Positions 7,875 to 17,684 are shown, counted from the first letter of the stretch. The stretch is DNA of 64,000 bases from Candidatus Aramenus sulfurataquae (GCA_000565255.1 ASRH01000003.1:172459-236458), one strand, 5' to 3'. The notes: generated from the sequence alone by a model not told the origin. Program-made: numbers and translations.

Positions 7875-9290
7875 ATGAGGGCTGAGCAGGTAGTATTGGC
7901 AGTAGTAGTCCTAGGGGTAATGATGGGCGCCATTGACTCCACTATAGTCATCCTGGCGTTGCCCACCATGGTTCAAGATCTGCATTCAGACCTCTTCACC
8001 ATGATATGGGTCATCCTTATTTACTTACTCGAGATTGCCGTGCTTACTACGCAGTTGGGAAGGATAGGGGACTCCTTCGGTAGGGGAAAGATTTACAACG
8101 TTGGGTTCATAATCTTCACTATAGGTTCCGCCCTCTGTGGGGCTTCGCCTTCAGCCTATTTCCTCATAGGCTCAAGGGGAATACAAGCCATTGGAGCGTC
8201 GATGATGCAGGCCAATAGTGGGGCCATCGTGTCTGACTACTTTCCTCCCAATAGGAGGGGGAGGGCCTTCGGCTTTACATCAATAGGCTGGAACGTCGGC
8301 GCAATGTTGGGCATAGTTCTTGGGGGCATAATAACCACCTTCGTGGGCTGGAGGTACATATTTTACATTAACGTACCTATAGGCATAATTGCTGCGTTGA
8401 TAGGTTTCAGGGTAGTAAAGGACGTGAACAAGGTTAGGAGTAAGGTTGACTATGTAGGAATGACCATCTTCGGGCTTTCCTTGGCTTCCATAACTTACGG
8501 TGCGGCAGACATAGCAGGAGAGGGGCTTGCGCTCAAGAACGAGATTCTCCTAGCTGTAGGCGTAGCCCTTCTAGCTGTGTTCGTCTTAGTTGAGACCAGA
8601 ACCGAGTCCCCACTTATAGACCTTAAGGTATTCAGGAACAGGGTACTCACGGCGTCTTTACTTGCCTCGTTCTTTCAGAGCAGTGGCTACTTAGCAACGG
8701 CGTTCCTGCTAATAATGTACCTCCAGGGGATTAGGGGGCTTTCCCCCTTCTACGCTTCCCTCCTGTTAGTCCCGGGCTATGTGGCAGCAGGATCCATAGG
8801 TCCCTTCGCGGGGAGGCTCTCCGACAAGATAGGGGCCAGGATTCCCGCAACTTTGGGTATATTCCTCATGGCGATGGTCTCGTCTTTCTACGCGCTAGAG
8901 TTGTCGACCAACACACCTCTGTATTACATTATAATAGCCTCAGTTATTGGAGGGATAGGCTCGTCCCTGTTTTACCCGGCTAACAACAGCGCTGTTATGG
9001 CAAACGCCCCAAAGAGCTTGTACGGTGCCGTCTCCGGAATGCTGAGGACTCTTGGAAATACCGGCATCTTGGTGAGCTATGTTTTGGCCATAACCGTTGC
9101 TTCACTTTCTGTCCCTAGGTACGTCGCATTTGAGGTTTTCCTTGGAACTTCCAACCTAATAGGAGGCGTTGGTGTTAAGTTCCTCGAGGGACTCCACACG
9201 GCTTTCCTGGTATCAATAGCTATACTTTCAGTTGCAGCCTTGTTATCAGCGTTGAGAGGTAGGGAAAATAGGGCAGAGCTTGCTAAGTAG
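7875..9290 (+). CDS. MFS transporter, DHA2 (14-helix drug:H+ antiporter) type
   Basis: 471 residues and strongly hydrophobic. The N-terminal helix holds [15 protein letters not shown], the D-x-T-I-V-x-x-A-L-P signature of DHA2 (EmrB/QacA-like) exporters, and the loop between helices 2 and 3 has [16 protein letters not shown] motif A. The segment [20 protein letters not shown] matches motif C of exporters. It probably expels toxic organics or metabolites by proton antiport across the cytoplasmic membrane. It is slightly shorter than many 14-helix members. It stands alone with its own promoter, divergent from etfB. Substrate unknown. Confidence 0.9.
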   Translation: MRAEQVVLAVVVLGVMMGAIDSTIVILALPTMVQDLHSDLFTMIWVILIYLLEIAVLTTQLGRIGDSFGRGKIYNVGFIIFTIGSALCGASPSAYFLIGSRGIQAIGASMMQANSGAIVSDYFPPNRRGRAFGFTSIGWNVGAMLGIVLGGIITTFVGWRYIFYINVPIGIIAALIGFRVVKDVNKVRSKVDYVGMTIFGLSLASITYGAADIAGEGLALKNEILLAVGVALLAVFVLVETRTESPLIDLKVFRNRVLTASLLASFFQSSGYLATAFLLIMYLQGIRGLSPFYASLLLVPGYVAAGSIGPFAGRLSDKIGARIPATLGIFLMAMVSSFYALELSTNTPLYYIIIASVIGGIGSSLFYPANNSAVMANAPKSLYGAVSGMLRTLGNTGILVSYVLAITVASLSVPRYVAFEVFLGTSNLIGGVGVKFLEGLHTAFLVSIAILSVAALLSALRGRENRAELAK

Positions 9291-9494
9291 TTGATATTGA
9301 TGGCAGTCAGCGAGGGGCCCCAGCCAATGCAGTTTGGGTTAAATGCGTTGCTCCCTTCGGTCTATTACTTTTTCCCCTTTTACCTCTGTGGCTATTGAAA
9401 ATATTTATTTAATTCTCAACAGATTGTGAACTTCTGTGGGACATATTAGCTGTTGCCTCAAAAGTAATAAAGGGGAAATCAGTGGTGGGCAGTC
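9291..9494. other. intergenic region, possible gene debris
   Basis: 204 bp between the DHA2 exporter and the antiporter. A plus-strand frame from ATG 9300 to a stop at 9398 encodes 32 residues (SEGPQPMQFGLNALLPSVYY in the middle) that look like a membrane-protein fragment but match nothing I can name. An A/T-rich stretch (AAATATTTATTTAATT) at 9400-9415 could be a promoter for the antiporter with a longer leader. Confidence 0.3.
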
Positions 9495-11303
9495 GTGAAC
9501 TACGGAGTGCTGAGCCTCTCCCTTCTTGTAACTCTGCTGTTAGCCTTCGTAATGGCTAGGCTAAAGGTAAGCCCGGTCATTGCCTACCTCCTTGGGGGGT
9601 TTATGGCGTCCACCCTCCTCGGTTTCAGCTTTAGTTCCCCTGACTTTAGTCTGTTGAACTTCCTAGCGTTGAACTTGCTGGCGTTTGAGATAGGGGCTTC
9701 CTTCAACATATCCGCCACAAGGGAGCTGTTCCGTAGGGCGCTAGTAATAGCCCTAACGGAGATGATGTTCATCTTACTCCTCTCCTACTTCTTTGGAATC
9801 TACTTCCTCCACCTAGATCCCTTCCTCTCACTCTTCTTGGTCTTAGCGTCGATAGACACCAGCACTGCAATCCTTTATAAGTTAACTGAGAAGACCCTCG
9901 ACCACGATACTAGAAACCTCCTGGTGGCAGTGGCGTCCATAGAGGACATAGAAGTGTTTTTCCTATATTCCATTATAGTTGCCCTTAACGGTACTTTCAG
10001 CCCGTTGAGGGTCACGTTCACCGTAGTTGAGGTCATCTTAGCGGCGCTAACAGTTTACGTGTTTGCTAAGTACTTCATTTCTGGCCTCTCCAGAGTGTTT
10101 AGAGGGATAGAGGAGACGAGCATTTCAATACTCCTTCCAGTTGTTCTCGTCTTCGTTTTCGAGTACGTATCCGAACTGACCGACATACCGGCTACCTTGA
10201 CAATGATACTTGCAGGCCTTGCGTTCTCGACAGTTAGCGGTAGCGACAGGGTGCTTAAGCTGACTTCCCCTATTAGGGAGTTTGCCCTAATATTCTTCTT
10301 TCTATCAGTGGGGAGTTACTTCCAAGTGACACCCGCGTTTCCGCTGCTTTTCGGCATCTCATTAGCGGTGTTAGCGATCAAGTACTTCTCCTTCAGCACT
10401 GCGTCCTGGATAACGGGGGAGAACTTCGTCCACGCCTTTAGGAATGGGCTCTACATGTTGCCCATAAGTGAGTTCGGTATAATAGTGTCCCTCCAAGCCC
10501 TACAGCAGGGATTAGACGTTATGCCCATATACTACGTGTCGGTGACCGTGGTGTTGGTATCATCAGTATTAGCGTCAGTCATAGCTAACAGGGTTAGGGA
10601 AATAACTAAGCTCATAAATAGGGCGTTCTCGAGTTCATTGATACTAAAGGAAATGAACAGTTTGATCATGACCGTAAACCACGCTGTGATTAAGGACGTG
10701 GAGCAGGTATCTAAAAACAGGATATTTAGGGATTTCGTGTGGGCAATGCTTTACGTGTTTTTACCCTACGTAGTTTTTCCCATCGTAGTAAAGGTAGAAG
10801 AGTTGATAATCTCTCCACTCCCGCAGAGCCAACTACTGCTTCAAGTAATTTACGCGTTTGAGATTGCACTAGCGATCCTGTTCTCTTACCAGTTCAGTAG
10901 GATAATGTCGAGGATTTTCAAAACCCTGCTGAACTTTGCAGAGCTCTCTGTAATGAGGCTTAGGACTAGGAGCTCCGTAAAGAAGATATTTTCGTTCTTT
11001 ACGTCAAGGCTAATAGTCCTTCCCTATTACCTAATCGCCTTGCTTTACATAGTCTTAACAGCCATACCTCTTTCGTATAAGCTTCCCCCCGTTGCAATAC
11101 TCATATTCGCGCTTGTGTCCATAGTGGTCTCTGCGCTTGTACAACCACTGACGTTCGGCTTCTACGACAAGAACAAGGAGCCAGAGATCGTGAAGGAGAC
11201 CCTGAGGGCGATCAAAAGGCTTAAAAAACGTAGAATTCCCTTACCCCGTAAGGGGGACAAAAACAGGAGGAAAGAGGTCATAGTCTCTCAACAGACTCCC
11301 TAA
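9495..11303 (+). CDS. CPA2-type cation:proton antiporter with long C-terminal membrane extension
   Basis: 602 residues starting at GTG 9495. The N-terminal about 370 residues resemble Kef/CPA2 Na+/H+ or K+/H+ exchangers: PVIAYLLGGFMAS in helix 2, FEIGASFN, the unwound-helix region LASIDTSTAILYKL, and VASIEDIEVFFLY with the paired acidic residues expected for ion binding. The C-terminal about 200 residues contain at least three more hydrophobic segments and a basic tail (KRLKKRRIPLPRKGDK) instead of a TrkA-N domain. It converges with the aminotransferase gene and overlaps it by 26 bp. It probably maintains cytoplasmic pH in an acidophile; the ion is not determined. Confidence 0.8.
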   Translation: MNYGVLSLSLLVTLLLAFVMARLKVSPVIAYLLGGFMASTLLGFSFSSPDFSLLNFLALNLLAFEIGASFNISATRELFRRALVIALTEMMFILLLSYFFGIYFLHLDPFLSLFLVLASIDTSTAILYKLTEKTLDHDTRNLLVAVASIEDIEVFFLYSIIVALNGTFSPLRVTFTVVEVILAALTVYVFAKYFISGLSRVFRGIEETSISILLPVVLVFVFEYVSELTDIPATLTMILAGLAFSTVSGSDRVLKLTSPIREFALIFFFLSVGSYFQVTPAFPLLFGISLAVLAIKYFSFSTASWITGENFVHAFRNGLYMLPISEFGIIVSLQALQQGLDVMPIYYVSVTVVLVSSVLASVIANRVREITKLINRAFSSSLILKEMNSLIMTVNHAVIKDVEQVSKNRIFRDFVWAMLYVFLPYVVFPIVVKVEELIISPLPQSQLLLQVIYAFEIALAILFSYQFSRIMSRIFKTLLNFAELSVMRLRTRSSVKKIFSFFTSRLIVLPYYLIALLYIVLTAIPLSYKLPPVAILIFALVSIVVSALVQPLTFGFYDKNKEPEIVKETLRAIKRLKKRRIPLPRKGDKNRRKEVIVSQQTP

Positions 11304-12525
11304 CTATTCTAGTCCCCTTTATCGCTAGTTCCTCCTCGATAGTTAACGGAGGAAGTAGCCTAACCACGGACTCTCCTGCACCTATGGGAAGGGCTCCCGC
11401 GCGGAAGGACTCTATTAAGGCCTTTTCTAGCCCCTCCTTAAAGGGCCTTTTCCCTTTCCTCAGTTCTAGGCCTATCATAAGCCCCTTACCTCTGACCTCG
11501 TGGACATAGGGAGACCTCGCATCCATCAGCTCCTCCATTATCTCTTTTCCTACGTCGTTTACTCTTCTAAGAAGCTTGGGCACCTCTTCGAGGACTACCT
11601 TGGACGCTGAAAGGGCTAATGGGTTGCCACCAAAAGTGTTTGCGTGGGAACCAGGGGGAAGGTCCATCACCTCCGACCTGCCAACCACTGCTCCTAGGGG
11701 CAGGCCTCCGCCCAACGCCTTAGCCAAACACACGAGGTCAGGCTCCACGTTGTAGTGCTCAAAGGCAAACATCTTCCCGGTCCTTCCTATACCGGTCTGT
11801 ACCTCGTCCACTATTAGTAGGATGCCGTGTTTTTTGGTGAGAGCCCTCAACTTGGGCAAGAAGTCGTCCGGAGGTACCACTACTCCTCCTTCTCCTTGTA
11901 TTGGTTCTAGGACGAACGCGGCTACCTCGTTTGGGTCTACTACCTTCTCGAATAGCCAGTCTTCTACGAACTCCATTAAGGAATCAACGTCCTTAAATAG
12001 CGGGTTCCTCTTGTCTGGGTAGGGTATTAGGAGAGTGGAAGGGAGGAGAGGAGAAAAGAAGCTTCTTTGTACCGACTTGCTTGAAGTAAACGAGAGGGAG
12101 CCCATTGTCCTCCCGTGGAAAGAGTTAATAAAACCCACTACGTACTGCCTCTTGGTGTGCCACCTGGCGATCTTTATAGCGCCTTCAACGCTCTCCGTTC
12201 CGCTGTTAGTGAAGAACACCTTTGCGGAAAATGGCATGAGAGAGGAGAGCTTCTTCGCCACGTCTACTGCAAGCTCGTAGTAGAAGTCAGTTAAGCTGTA
12301 GTGGAAGAACTTCTCCATCTGCTCAGCTATGGCCTCCTTGATTTTTGGATGGTTGTGGCCCAATGCGACGACTCCTATCCCTGCGTTGAGGTCTATGTAC
12401 TCCCTCCCCTCTACGTCGTATACTAGGGAGCCTATAGCGTGGTCTACGACCAGAGGATACCATCTCCTAAAGGACTGCATAAGATACTTGGAGTCCTCTT
12501 CTATCACTTTGTTGACTTTGTTCAT
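11278..12525 (-). CDS. class III (acetylornithine/GABA-type) aminotransferase
   Basis: 415 residues, full length for PLP fold-type I class III enzymes. Recognisable parts are DLNAGIGVVALGHNHP, the phosphate-binding TNSGTE (106-111), SFHGRTMGSLS, LEPIQGEGGVVVP, IVDEVQTGIGRTG with Asp240, and CLAKALGGGLPLGA with Lys269 as the PLP Schiff-base lysine. Such enzymes transfer amino groups from omega-amino acids (GABA, acetylornithine, ornithine, LysW-lysine) to 2-oxoglutarate. Substrate cannot be separated here; absence of arginine or lysine biosynthetic neighbours favours a catabolic GABA/ornithine role, consistent with proC nearby, but this is inference. Confidence 0.85.
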   Translation of the reverse strand: MNKVNKVIEEDSKYLMQSFRRWYPLVVDHAIGSLVYDVEGREYIDLNAGIGVVALGHNHPKIKEAIAEQMEKFFHYSLTDFYYELAVDVAKKLSSLMPFSAKVFFTNSGTESVEGAIKIARWHTKRQYVVGFINSFHGRTMGSLSFTSSKSVQRSFFSPLLPSTLLIPYPDKRNPLFKDVDSLMEFVEDWLFEKVVDPNEVAAFVLEPIQGEGGVVVPPDDFLPKLRALTKKHGILLIVDEVQTGIGRTGKMFAFEHYNVEPDLVCLAKALGGGLPLGAVVGRSEVMDLPPGSHANTFGGNPLALSASKVVLEEVPKLLRRVNDVGKEIMEELMDARSPYVHEVRGKGLMIGLELRKGKRPFKEGLEKALIESFRAGALPIGAGESVVRLLPPLTIEEELAIKGTRIVRESVERL

Positions 12526-12568
12526 AAAGTAAAGTTTGTTTTAGAACGTATTAAGTGTTAGTCCTTTC

Positions 12569-12766
12569 CTATGTCTTGGCCTTCTTCTTTGCCTTTACCT
12601 TCCTTGCCTTCCTCTCCGGGAGCTTAAAGGAGATTAGCTCGTAGTTATACCCTATGAGTAATACAACTACTATGGGGATTAGGAGAATGGCTAGGGCTAT
12701 TTCAGGGAAGTAGCCTATGTAAACTGGAGGAGGGGGAACGGTTGCACTCGCTGTGTTAGTTACCAT
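12569..12766 (-). CDS. small single-span membrane protein
   Basis: 65 residues: a Pro-rich polar N-terminus (TVPPPPVYIGYFPE), one hydrophobic helix (about residues 24-42) and a very basic tail (ERKARKVKAKKKAKT). By the positive-inside rule the tail is cytoplasmic. It lies between the aminotransferase and the CBS antiporter on the same strand, 32 bp from the antiporter stop, and could be an accessory subunit of either, but no family is recognised. Confidence 0.55.
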   Translation of the reverse strand: MVTNTASATVPPPPVYIGYFPEIALAILLIPIVVVLLIGYNYELISFKLPERKARKVKAKKKAKT

Positions 12767-12798
12767 CGCATATTCTCAACCCAAGCTGGTATTAAGTT

Positions 12799-14307
12799 TT
12801 ATGATGAGAGTAGGCGGAACAGTTCCCTCTCGTACACCGTTGCCCTTAGCTTTCCGTTTGACATTACTGCTATTACTATGGCCTCGGTTTCTCTAAATTT
12901 CCTAAGCACGTCTAGGACCCTCGCCTTCTCGTCAACTATTACCACTTCGTCTAGCGGGACTTCACACGCCCTTAACCTCCCGTAGTCCTCAGGGTTAATC
13001 TCAAGGAGGGTGGAAACACTGAGGACTCCCATCGGTCTCCCATTGTTTACTACCACTATTCCCCTGAGTCCCCTCTCGTTGATCTTTTCGATAACTTCCC
13101 TTAAATAGGACTCACAACTGACCGTGATAAGGGGTATTTGGTTCAATACTTCCTTAAGCCTCGTGTTTAACCTAGCCCTACTTGGTTTAGCAACCTTAAA
13201 CCCTCCCCTTAACTTAAATAGGATTGGCACTAGTAGGGCAGAGAACGATATAGCAAGGGTAGAGTAGGAGTACTCTTGGGAAGATATGGCCCCTGCGTTA
13301 AGTGCAGTTATCAGCAAGGATACGTCTACACCTCCTTTCACCGAAGTGCCCAAGCCGTTGAGTATTGGGTCGACGTTGACTAGCCTGCTCGACATAAAAC
13401 CGGACAGGAACTTTGAGGATATCACAGCTGTCATAAGCACAAGGCTTGAGAGGAGGAGCTGTGGCGTAAGCCTCACGAAGTAGAGCCCGATGCTCACGAA
13501 GAACAGGGGCTCGAAGAAACCGTACGTGAACCCCCTGAGTTTTTCCAGGAGATCCGGTCTGTCCTTAAAGTAATTCCTTAGGAGGAAGCCCAGGAAGAGG
13601 GCAGAGATGGCGGAGTTAAACTTCAAGTAGTCCGCCAAGAAGCCCACAATGAGTATGACGGATATTACCGAGGCGAACTCAATCTCCCTTACCTTCACGT
13701 AGCTTTCCACTTTTTCCAGAAACTTAGCTATGAACGGACCAACGGCGAAGATCGAAATTATGAGTCCTAATATCTCCAGCGTAGTTGGAAGGAGATCTCC
13801 CCTTGATTGGAGGAATATGGAGAAGATAACCACCGACACGATCTCTACCAAGGTAGCTTGGTAAAAGAGTGTCGTGCCTACCCTTTCCTTTCCAATGCCG
13901 AGGTCTATCAATAGTCTAGTGAGGGGTCCAGCGCTGGTCATTATGAGGGGAACAAGGACTACAAAGGGACTAGGCAATCCCATCCTTATGACCACTAGCA
14001 GGACGACTACTAGGGGTATAACTAATTGTAGCGCCGACGCTGGGATAACGTTCTTAGGTATGTCGTGGTCAACGCTTATTTCTTCTACGCCTGCTAGGAA
14101 CAACAGGAGTACTATGCCGAGAGACGATATAAACGAGACAATTTGGTTAACTTGAATTGCCCCTGTCACCCCTGGGCCAAGCAAAATCCCTAAAAAGATG
14201 GAGCCTACAAATGGTATTAGCCCAAGCCTTGAGAATCCCTCCTCAGCTACTTTAGCCAGGATCAGCATTATTCCAAGATAGAGTAAGGTAATTACTAGGA
14301 CGCTCAT
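12799..14307 (-). CDS. CPA2-type cation:proton antiporter with two C-terminal CBS domains
   Basis: 502 residues. The first about 375 form the Kef/CPA2 exchanger core: FVGSIFLGILLGPGV, LLLFLAGVEEISVDHD, and the later SALFLGFLLRNYF and SVKGGVDVSLL segments. The last about 120 residues form a CBS pair (LITVSCESYLREVIEKI, then RGIVVVNNGRPMGVLS; and VVIVDEKARVLDVLRKF), suggesting gating by adenine nucleotides. Fusion of CBS to CPA2 is less usual than TrkA domains. It probably exports Na+/K+ in exchange for protons, and sits opposite another CPA2 gene at 9495, so two differently regulated antiporters bracket the aminotransferase. Confidence 0.85.
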   Translation of the reverse strand: MSVLVITLLYLGIMLILAKVAEEGFSRLGLIPFVGSIFLGILLGPGVTGAIQVNQIVSFISSLGIVLLLFLAGVEEISVDHDIPKNVIPASALQLVIPLVVVLLVVIRMGLPSPFVVLVPLIMTSAGPLTRLLIDLGIGKERVGTTLFYQATLVEIVSVVIFSIFLQSRGDLLPTTLEILGLIISIFAVGPFIAKFLEKVESYVKVREIEFASVISVILIVGFLADYLKFNSAISALFLGFLLRNYFKDRPDLLEKLRGFTYGFFEPLFFVSIGLYFVRLTPQLLLSSLVLMTAVISSKFLSGFMSSRLVNVDPILNGLGTSVKGGVDVSLLITALNAGAISSQEYSYSTLAISFSALLVPILFKLRGGFKVAKPSRARLNTRLKEVLNQIPLITVSCESYLREVIEKINERGLRGIVVVNNGRPMGVLSVSTLLEINPEDYGRLRACEVPLDEVVIVDEKARVLDVLRKFRETEAIVIAVMSNGKLRATVYERELFRLLSS

Positions 14308-14420
14308 AGTGGAAATAACTAGTTCAGCTTATAAAATTAAACCAACACGTGCTCGTCCTGACGTTAGGCGCGTTTCACGGGAACGAAAACCGAATTATAC
14401 CCCAGCGCTATAGTTTGCCT

Positions 14421-15218
14421 ATGCACAAAGTGGCAGTGATAGGGACTGGCAAAATTGGTACAGCTATAATAAGGGCCCTACTTGAGAGCTACCCTTCAGT
14501 TAGGATCATATCCACAGGGAGGAGAGATGAGACGTTGATGAAGGCTAAGAGCATGGGCGTTGAGGCGACCAAGGACAACGACTACGCGGTGAGGGAGAGC
14601 GATCTAGTAATCCTCAGCGTAAAGCCCCAGCACTTCTCCACAGTGCTCTCCCAAGTGAAGTCTTGGGAGGGAAAGAAGGTGGTCTCTGTGATGGCTGGGA
14701 TAAGGGCGTCCACCCTCTCTTCCCTGCTCAAGGGTGCTAAGGTGGTCCGAGCGATGCCTAACATTAACGCAATAGTCAAGAGGTCTGTAACAGCCATAGC
14801 GGAGAACGGCGGGAGGGATGAGGAGATCGAGGAGGTATTTAGGGCGCTGGGCACTGTTTACTGGGTCCCGGAGGAGATGCTTGACGTCTGGACGGCCCTT
14901 GTGGGGAGCGGACCTGCATTTATCTCGGAGATAATAGATGGACTGGTCCTAGGGGCGGTGGAGTGCGGGATGCCCAGGGATTTGGCCTACAACGCTGTCC
15001 TTGACATGATAGCAGGGACTGTGGAGAACTTGAGGCTTAACGGAGATCATCCAGTTACGTTGAGGGACTTAGTGACCACCCCTTCTGGCACTACGATCAG
15101 GGGGTTGATGACTATGGAGGAACAGGGGGTCAAATCAGCGCTAATTAAGACCGTCGAGTCTGCGTACCGCAGGGCTAAAGAGATAGGTAACGAAATAGAC
15201 AGAAAAATAAGGGATTAA
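14421..15218 (+). CDS. proC: pyrroline-5-carboxylate reductase
   Basis: 265 residues from the ATG at 14421. A longer frame opens at 14349, but the Rossmann motif (VAVIGTGKIGTAI) must follow the start closely, and the extra 24 residues look unlike the family. Other hallmarks are ILSVKPQ, KVVSVMAGI, RAMPNINA (the substrate/cofactor loop), GSGPAFI and the C-terminal PSGTTIRGL dimerisation signature. It reduces 1-pyrroline-5-carboxylate to proline with NAD(P)H in the cytoplasm, the last step of proline synthesis. Next to a class III aminotransferase that could act on ornithine, a route ornithine-glutamate semialdehyde-proline is conceivable, though the two are not in one operon. Confidence 0.93.
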   Translation: MHKVAVIGTGKIGTAIIRALLESYPSVRIISTGRRDETLMKAKSMGVEATKDNDYAVRESDLVILSVKPQHFSTVLSQVKSWEGKKVVSVMAGIRASTLSSLLKGAKVVRAMPNINAIVKRSVTAIAENGGRDEEIEEVFRALGTVYWVPEEMLDVWTALVGSGPAFISEIIDGLVLGAVECGMPRDLAYNAVLDMIAGTVENLRLNGDHPVTLRDLVTTPSGTTIRGLMTMEEQGVKSALIKTVESAYRRAKEIGNEIDRKIRD

Positions 15219-15796
15219 GAAGACAGTTTTTTGGCCACTTGCGCTAGCCTCTTTCCCTGAAACCTCGCTATCTTCCTTTCGTTCTCGTCCAGCTCCTTCT
15301 TTATCCCCAAATGCGACGCCCCATATGGCGAGCCGCCAGTGGTAGTGTTGAAGAGCTCCTGGATGCTGTAACCCACGGGAACTATTATCATACCGAAGTG
15401 GTAGGCATAGGTGCTCATTGTCAATATTGTGCTTTCGTGACCTCCGTGCACAGTCGACGCTTCCGTAAAGAACGTTACAGGCTTTCCGTAGAGCTCTCCC
15501 TTCATCCATAGCTCGGCAGTGGTGTCCAGGAAGGTCTTTAGCGCTCCCGCCATGTTCCCGTACCTAGTGGGGGAACCTATGGCAATGCCGTCAGCCCATC
15601 TCATGTCGTCCAGGGAGACCTCCGGGATGTCGTCGCTGGGCTGTATGTGCATTCTCTTTATGTATTCTTCTGGGAGAGTCTCCCTGACTCTCCTCAACCT
15701 AGTTTCAGCCCCTTCCTCTTCTGCTCCCTTAGCTATTTCCCTTGCTAACTCCACTATGGAGCCGTACCCGTAGAAGAGTACAAGGATTTTTACCAT
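15215..15796 (-). CDS. WrbA-like NAD(P)H:quinone oxidoreductase (flavodoxin fold)
   Basis: 193 residues from the ATG at 15796; a 13-residue longer frame exists but the first flavodoxin strand (KILVLFYGYGS) should begin at the N-terminus. FMN-binding features are the phosphate loop just after that strand, AIGSPTRYGNMAG and the third loop with EASTVHGGHEST. The family reduces quinones by two electrons using NAD(P)H, guarding against oxidative stress. Length is typical for WrbA (about 190-200). It converges with proC with a 4 bp overlap. Confidence 0.9.
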   Translation of the reverse strand: MVKILVLFYGYGSIVELAREIAKGAEEEGAETRLRRVRETLPEEYIKRMHIQPSDDIPEVSLDDMRWADGIAIGSPTRYGNMAGALKTFLDTTAELWMKGELYGKPVTFFTEASTVHGGHESTILTMSTYAYHFGMIIVPVGYSIQELFNTTTGGSPYGASHLGIKKELDENERKIARFQGKRLAQVAKKLSS

Positions 15797-15845
15797 GAGC
15801 TTTACAAGGTATAGCGGGTTAAAAAAGTGATTCAACTTAACTAAT

Positions 15846-17234
15846 TCAATCTACTATCTTAAAGTACTTGAGCACGTTCTTCCTGTGGATTAGTTTCTCC
15901 ACTTTCTTGTTGACGGTCACTGCACCCTCCCCTTTCCCCGTTACCTTGCCTATTATCATGGGCTCTCCTCCCACCTCCCTCAGCTCGTCCATTACCTGGT
16001 CAGCGATCTTCTTGCTGCAGAACACTAAGATGGCTCCGTTGGTTCCGGCGGTGGAGTTGGGGATTATGAAGTTCTCGGTGGCGAACTCCGCTATGTCCTC
16101 GTCGAAAACTGGTATCTCCTCAAGGTGCACGTCGACCTTGGCCTTCTCCGCGAACTCCTTGACCACGAATATCCCCGGACCAGTGACGTCAGTTGTCATC
16201 TTAATGTGGTCCTCCTGGGAGAACGCCTTGCCGAACTCGGGCAAGTGGTTGTAGATCACTTTCGCGGGGCCCAAGTTTGGAACTCTCATCAGGGATATCA
16301 CTTCCCTCTTCACCTTCTCTACCCTGCTAAGCTTTATTCCCCTCTTCTCCATTTCCTCTAGGACCTCGGGGGCTGCGAGTGCCCATAAGTAGAGGTTAAT
16401 TGGCGTTAACTCACCTATCCTCCTTGAGGTTATTATGACGTCTCCTTCTTGAACCTGGTTGTAGTAAGTGGGTAGCTCGTGGTCCGACTTTGCAATAACG
16501 GTAGCGCCTATCATTAAGCCCCCCTTTCTCGGCTGTACTTCCTCTATAAGCTGGAGGTCGTACCTACTGGCAAAGTTCTCAAAGTTCCTCTTAAGCTCCT
16601 CCTTTAGCTCATCTGGCCCGTCGTACACCGGGATTATCTTGATGTCCTCAAAGGCCCCCTTGGTGAACAAGTCGTTAAGCGAGTTGGAGACAGCCACGTC
16701 TACCTGCATCTGCGAGCCTGGGTCTTCCAGCGGGTCAACGATCTGGATGGTGTCGTTGTTTGCAAGGGTATAGGAGTTGAGCTTTTTTCCGTCCAACTTG
16801 AACATGTCCAAGACTGCCACCTCTGCGGTTGGGATCGTGGTCACTATGGAGTGACCCTTGCCCACGGTGAGCTTCCTGCGGGTCTTCACGGAAGTGCAGA
16901 CCTTGAACAAGAAGTCGGAGAACTTCTGGGGAGAGGAAGCAGTCTCCTGGTTTACCTGGATCAAGCTCACAGCCCTGTCTGCGTCGAAGTTACCTCCGTC
17001 AATTAACCTCTTTACCTCTTCCCTTTCCCTGGAGACAAAGATATCGGCGTCCTCCCTCGGTAAGACGATTATGTTGTTCTCTAATAGCCTTTCCCTTACC
17101 ATTTCAAGGGCAGGGTAAACGGTGTCAATTAAGTCCACCTTGACGACACAGCCTGTAGCCATGGAGAGGGGGTTCAGTCCTAGCCTCTTGTACCTTGTCA
17201 AGTTCTCGTTAAAGCGTTTAACTATTTCCTCCAT
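15846..17234 (-). CDS. selenophosphate synthetase-like protein (PurM/SelD superfamily)
   Basis: 462 residues, longer than bacterial SelD (about 350). The N-terminus contains TGCVVKV; Cys29 and Lys32 occupy the spacing of catalytic Cys17 and Lys20 of E. coli SelD. Then follow [26 protein letters not shown], and a C-terminal domain with [49 protein letters not shown] and a glycine-poor end. This is the AIR-synthase fold with an ATP-dependent phosphoryl-transfer role. Sulfolobales are not known to make selenocysteine, so the product may serve selenouridine or a sulfur-based reaction; unknown. A good TATA box lies upstream. Confidence 0.75.
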   Translation of the reverse strand: MEEIVKRFNENLTRYKRLGLNPLSMATGCVVKVDLIDTVYPALEMVRERLLENNIIVLPREDADIFVSREREEVKRLIDGGNFDADRAVSLIQVNQETASSPQKFSDFLFKVCTSVKTRRKLTVGKGHSIVTTIPTAEVAVLDMFKLDGKKLNSYTLANNDTIQIVDPLEDPGSQMQVDVAVSNSLNDLFTKGAFEDIKIIPVYDGPDELKEELKRNFENFASRYDLQLIEEVQPRKGGLMIGATVIAKSDHELPTYYNQVQEGDVIITSRRIGELTPINLYLWALAAPEVLEEMEKRGIKLSRVEKVKREVISLMRVPNLGPAKVIYNHLPEFGKAFSQEDHIKMTTDVTGPGIFVVKEFAEKAKVDVHLEEIPVFDEDIAEFATENFIIPNSTAGTNGAILVFCSKKIADQVMDELREVGGEPMIIGKVTGKGEGAVTVNKKVEKLIHRKNVLKYFKIVD

Positions 17235-17253
17235 AAGTTAAGTTTGTTTTTAC

Positions 17254-17266
17254 TATTTTTAAAAGT
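17254..17266 (-). promoter_or_regulatory. TATA box of the SelD-like gene
   Basis: ACTTTTAAAAAT on the minus strand is centred about 25 bp before the ATG at 17234. Confidence 0.5.
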
Positions 17267-17424
17267 TTTGTTATATGCGAATATCAAGAGATGAACTTAA
17301 TCGAGTATATTAACCAAAGTATAGATAGGTTAGCGAAATGTATTTTTAACGGGGTTAAAGTCTCCATAAAAAGAACGCTTTTGGTCAAGGGTCAGTTTAA
17401 GAAGACGAGGGAAAAAGAATGCTA

Positions 17425-17590
17425 GAGAGCCCCTGCTCAGGAAGTAACTCGACACCTTTTGATCTACTCCCCTCTGCGAGGGTTCCGCCTAGGTCTTTGG
17501 CGTTACTCTCCATGATAAAAACGTCTATTCCTCGTAAATAACTAATTTCTCGTTCTTCTAAATCTACATCCCCGCTATGGCAAGGCTTTC
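17425..17590 (-). pseudogene. possible TnpB/OrfB tail fragment in a gene-free stretch
   Basis: The 450 bp between 17235 and 17684 holds no convincing intact gene. On the minus strand one frame reads KPCHSGDVDLEEREI, then FIMESNAKDLGGTLAEGSRS and LPEQGLSSI, with the character of the zinc-finger and low-complexity tail of IS200/IS605-family OrfB proteins (GTLAEG...PEQG...SSI), but the zinc motif is incomplete. A 44-codon plus-strand frame at 17291-17425 is not recognisable. The region is A/T-rich near both flanking promoters. Confidence 0.3.
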
Positions 17591-17654
17591 ATTCTTTTGT
17601 AAAATGAACTTTATTTTCATGTTTAAAAAATGAAGATATCTTATTGTATAAAAA

Positions 17655-17665
17655 GTTTAAATATT
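17655..17665 (+). promoter_or_regulatory. TATA box of the carbonic-anhydrase-like gene
   Basis: GTTTAAATA is centred 26 bp before the ATG at 17685, an ideal leaderless arrangement. Confidence 0.6.
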
Positions 17666-17684
17666 CAATCCCAGTTTTAGTAAT

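Noticed and set aside
7760..7969. Minus-strand ORF across the etfB/DHA2 promoter region
   Set aside because: It overlaps both divergent promoters and the coding start of the DHA2 gene without any family signature.
14349..14420. 24-residue extension of proC
   Set aside because: The Rossmann motif must follow closely after the start; ATG 14421 gives a standard-length enzyme.
17291..17425. 44-codon plus-strand ORF beginning MNLIEYINQSIDRLAK
   Set aside because: No family resemblance and no clear promoter separate from the flanking genes; might be random in an A/T-rich gap.
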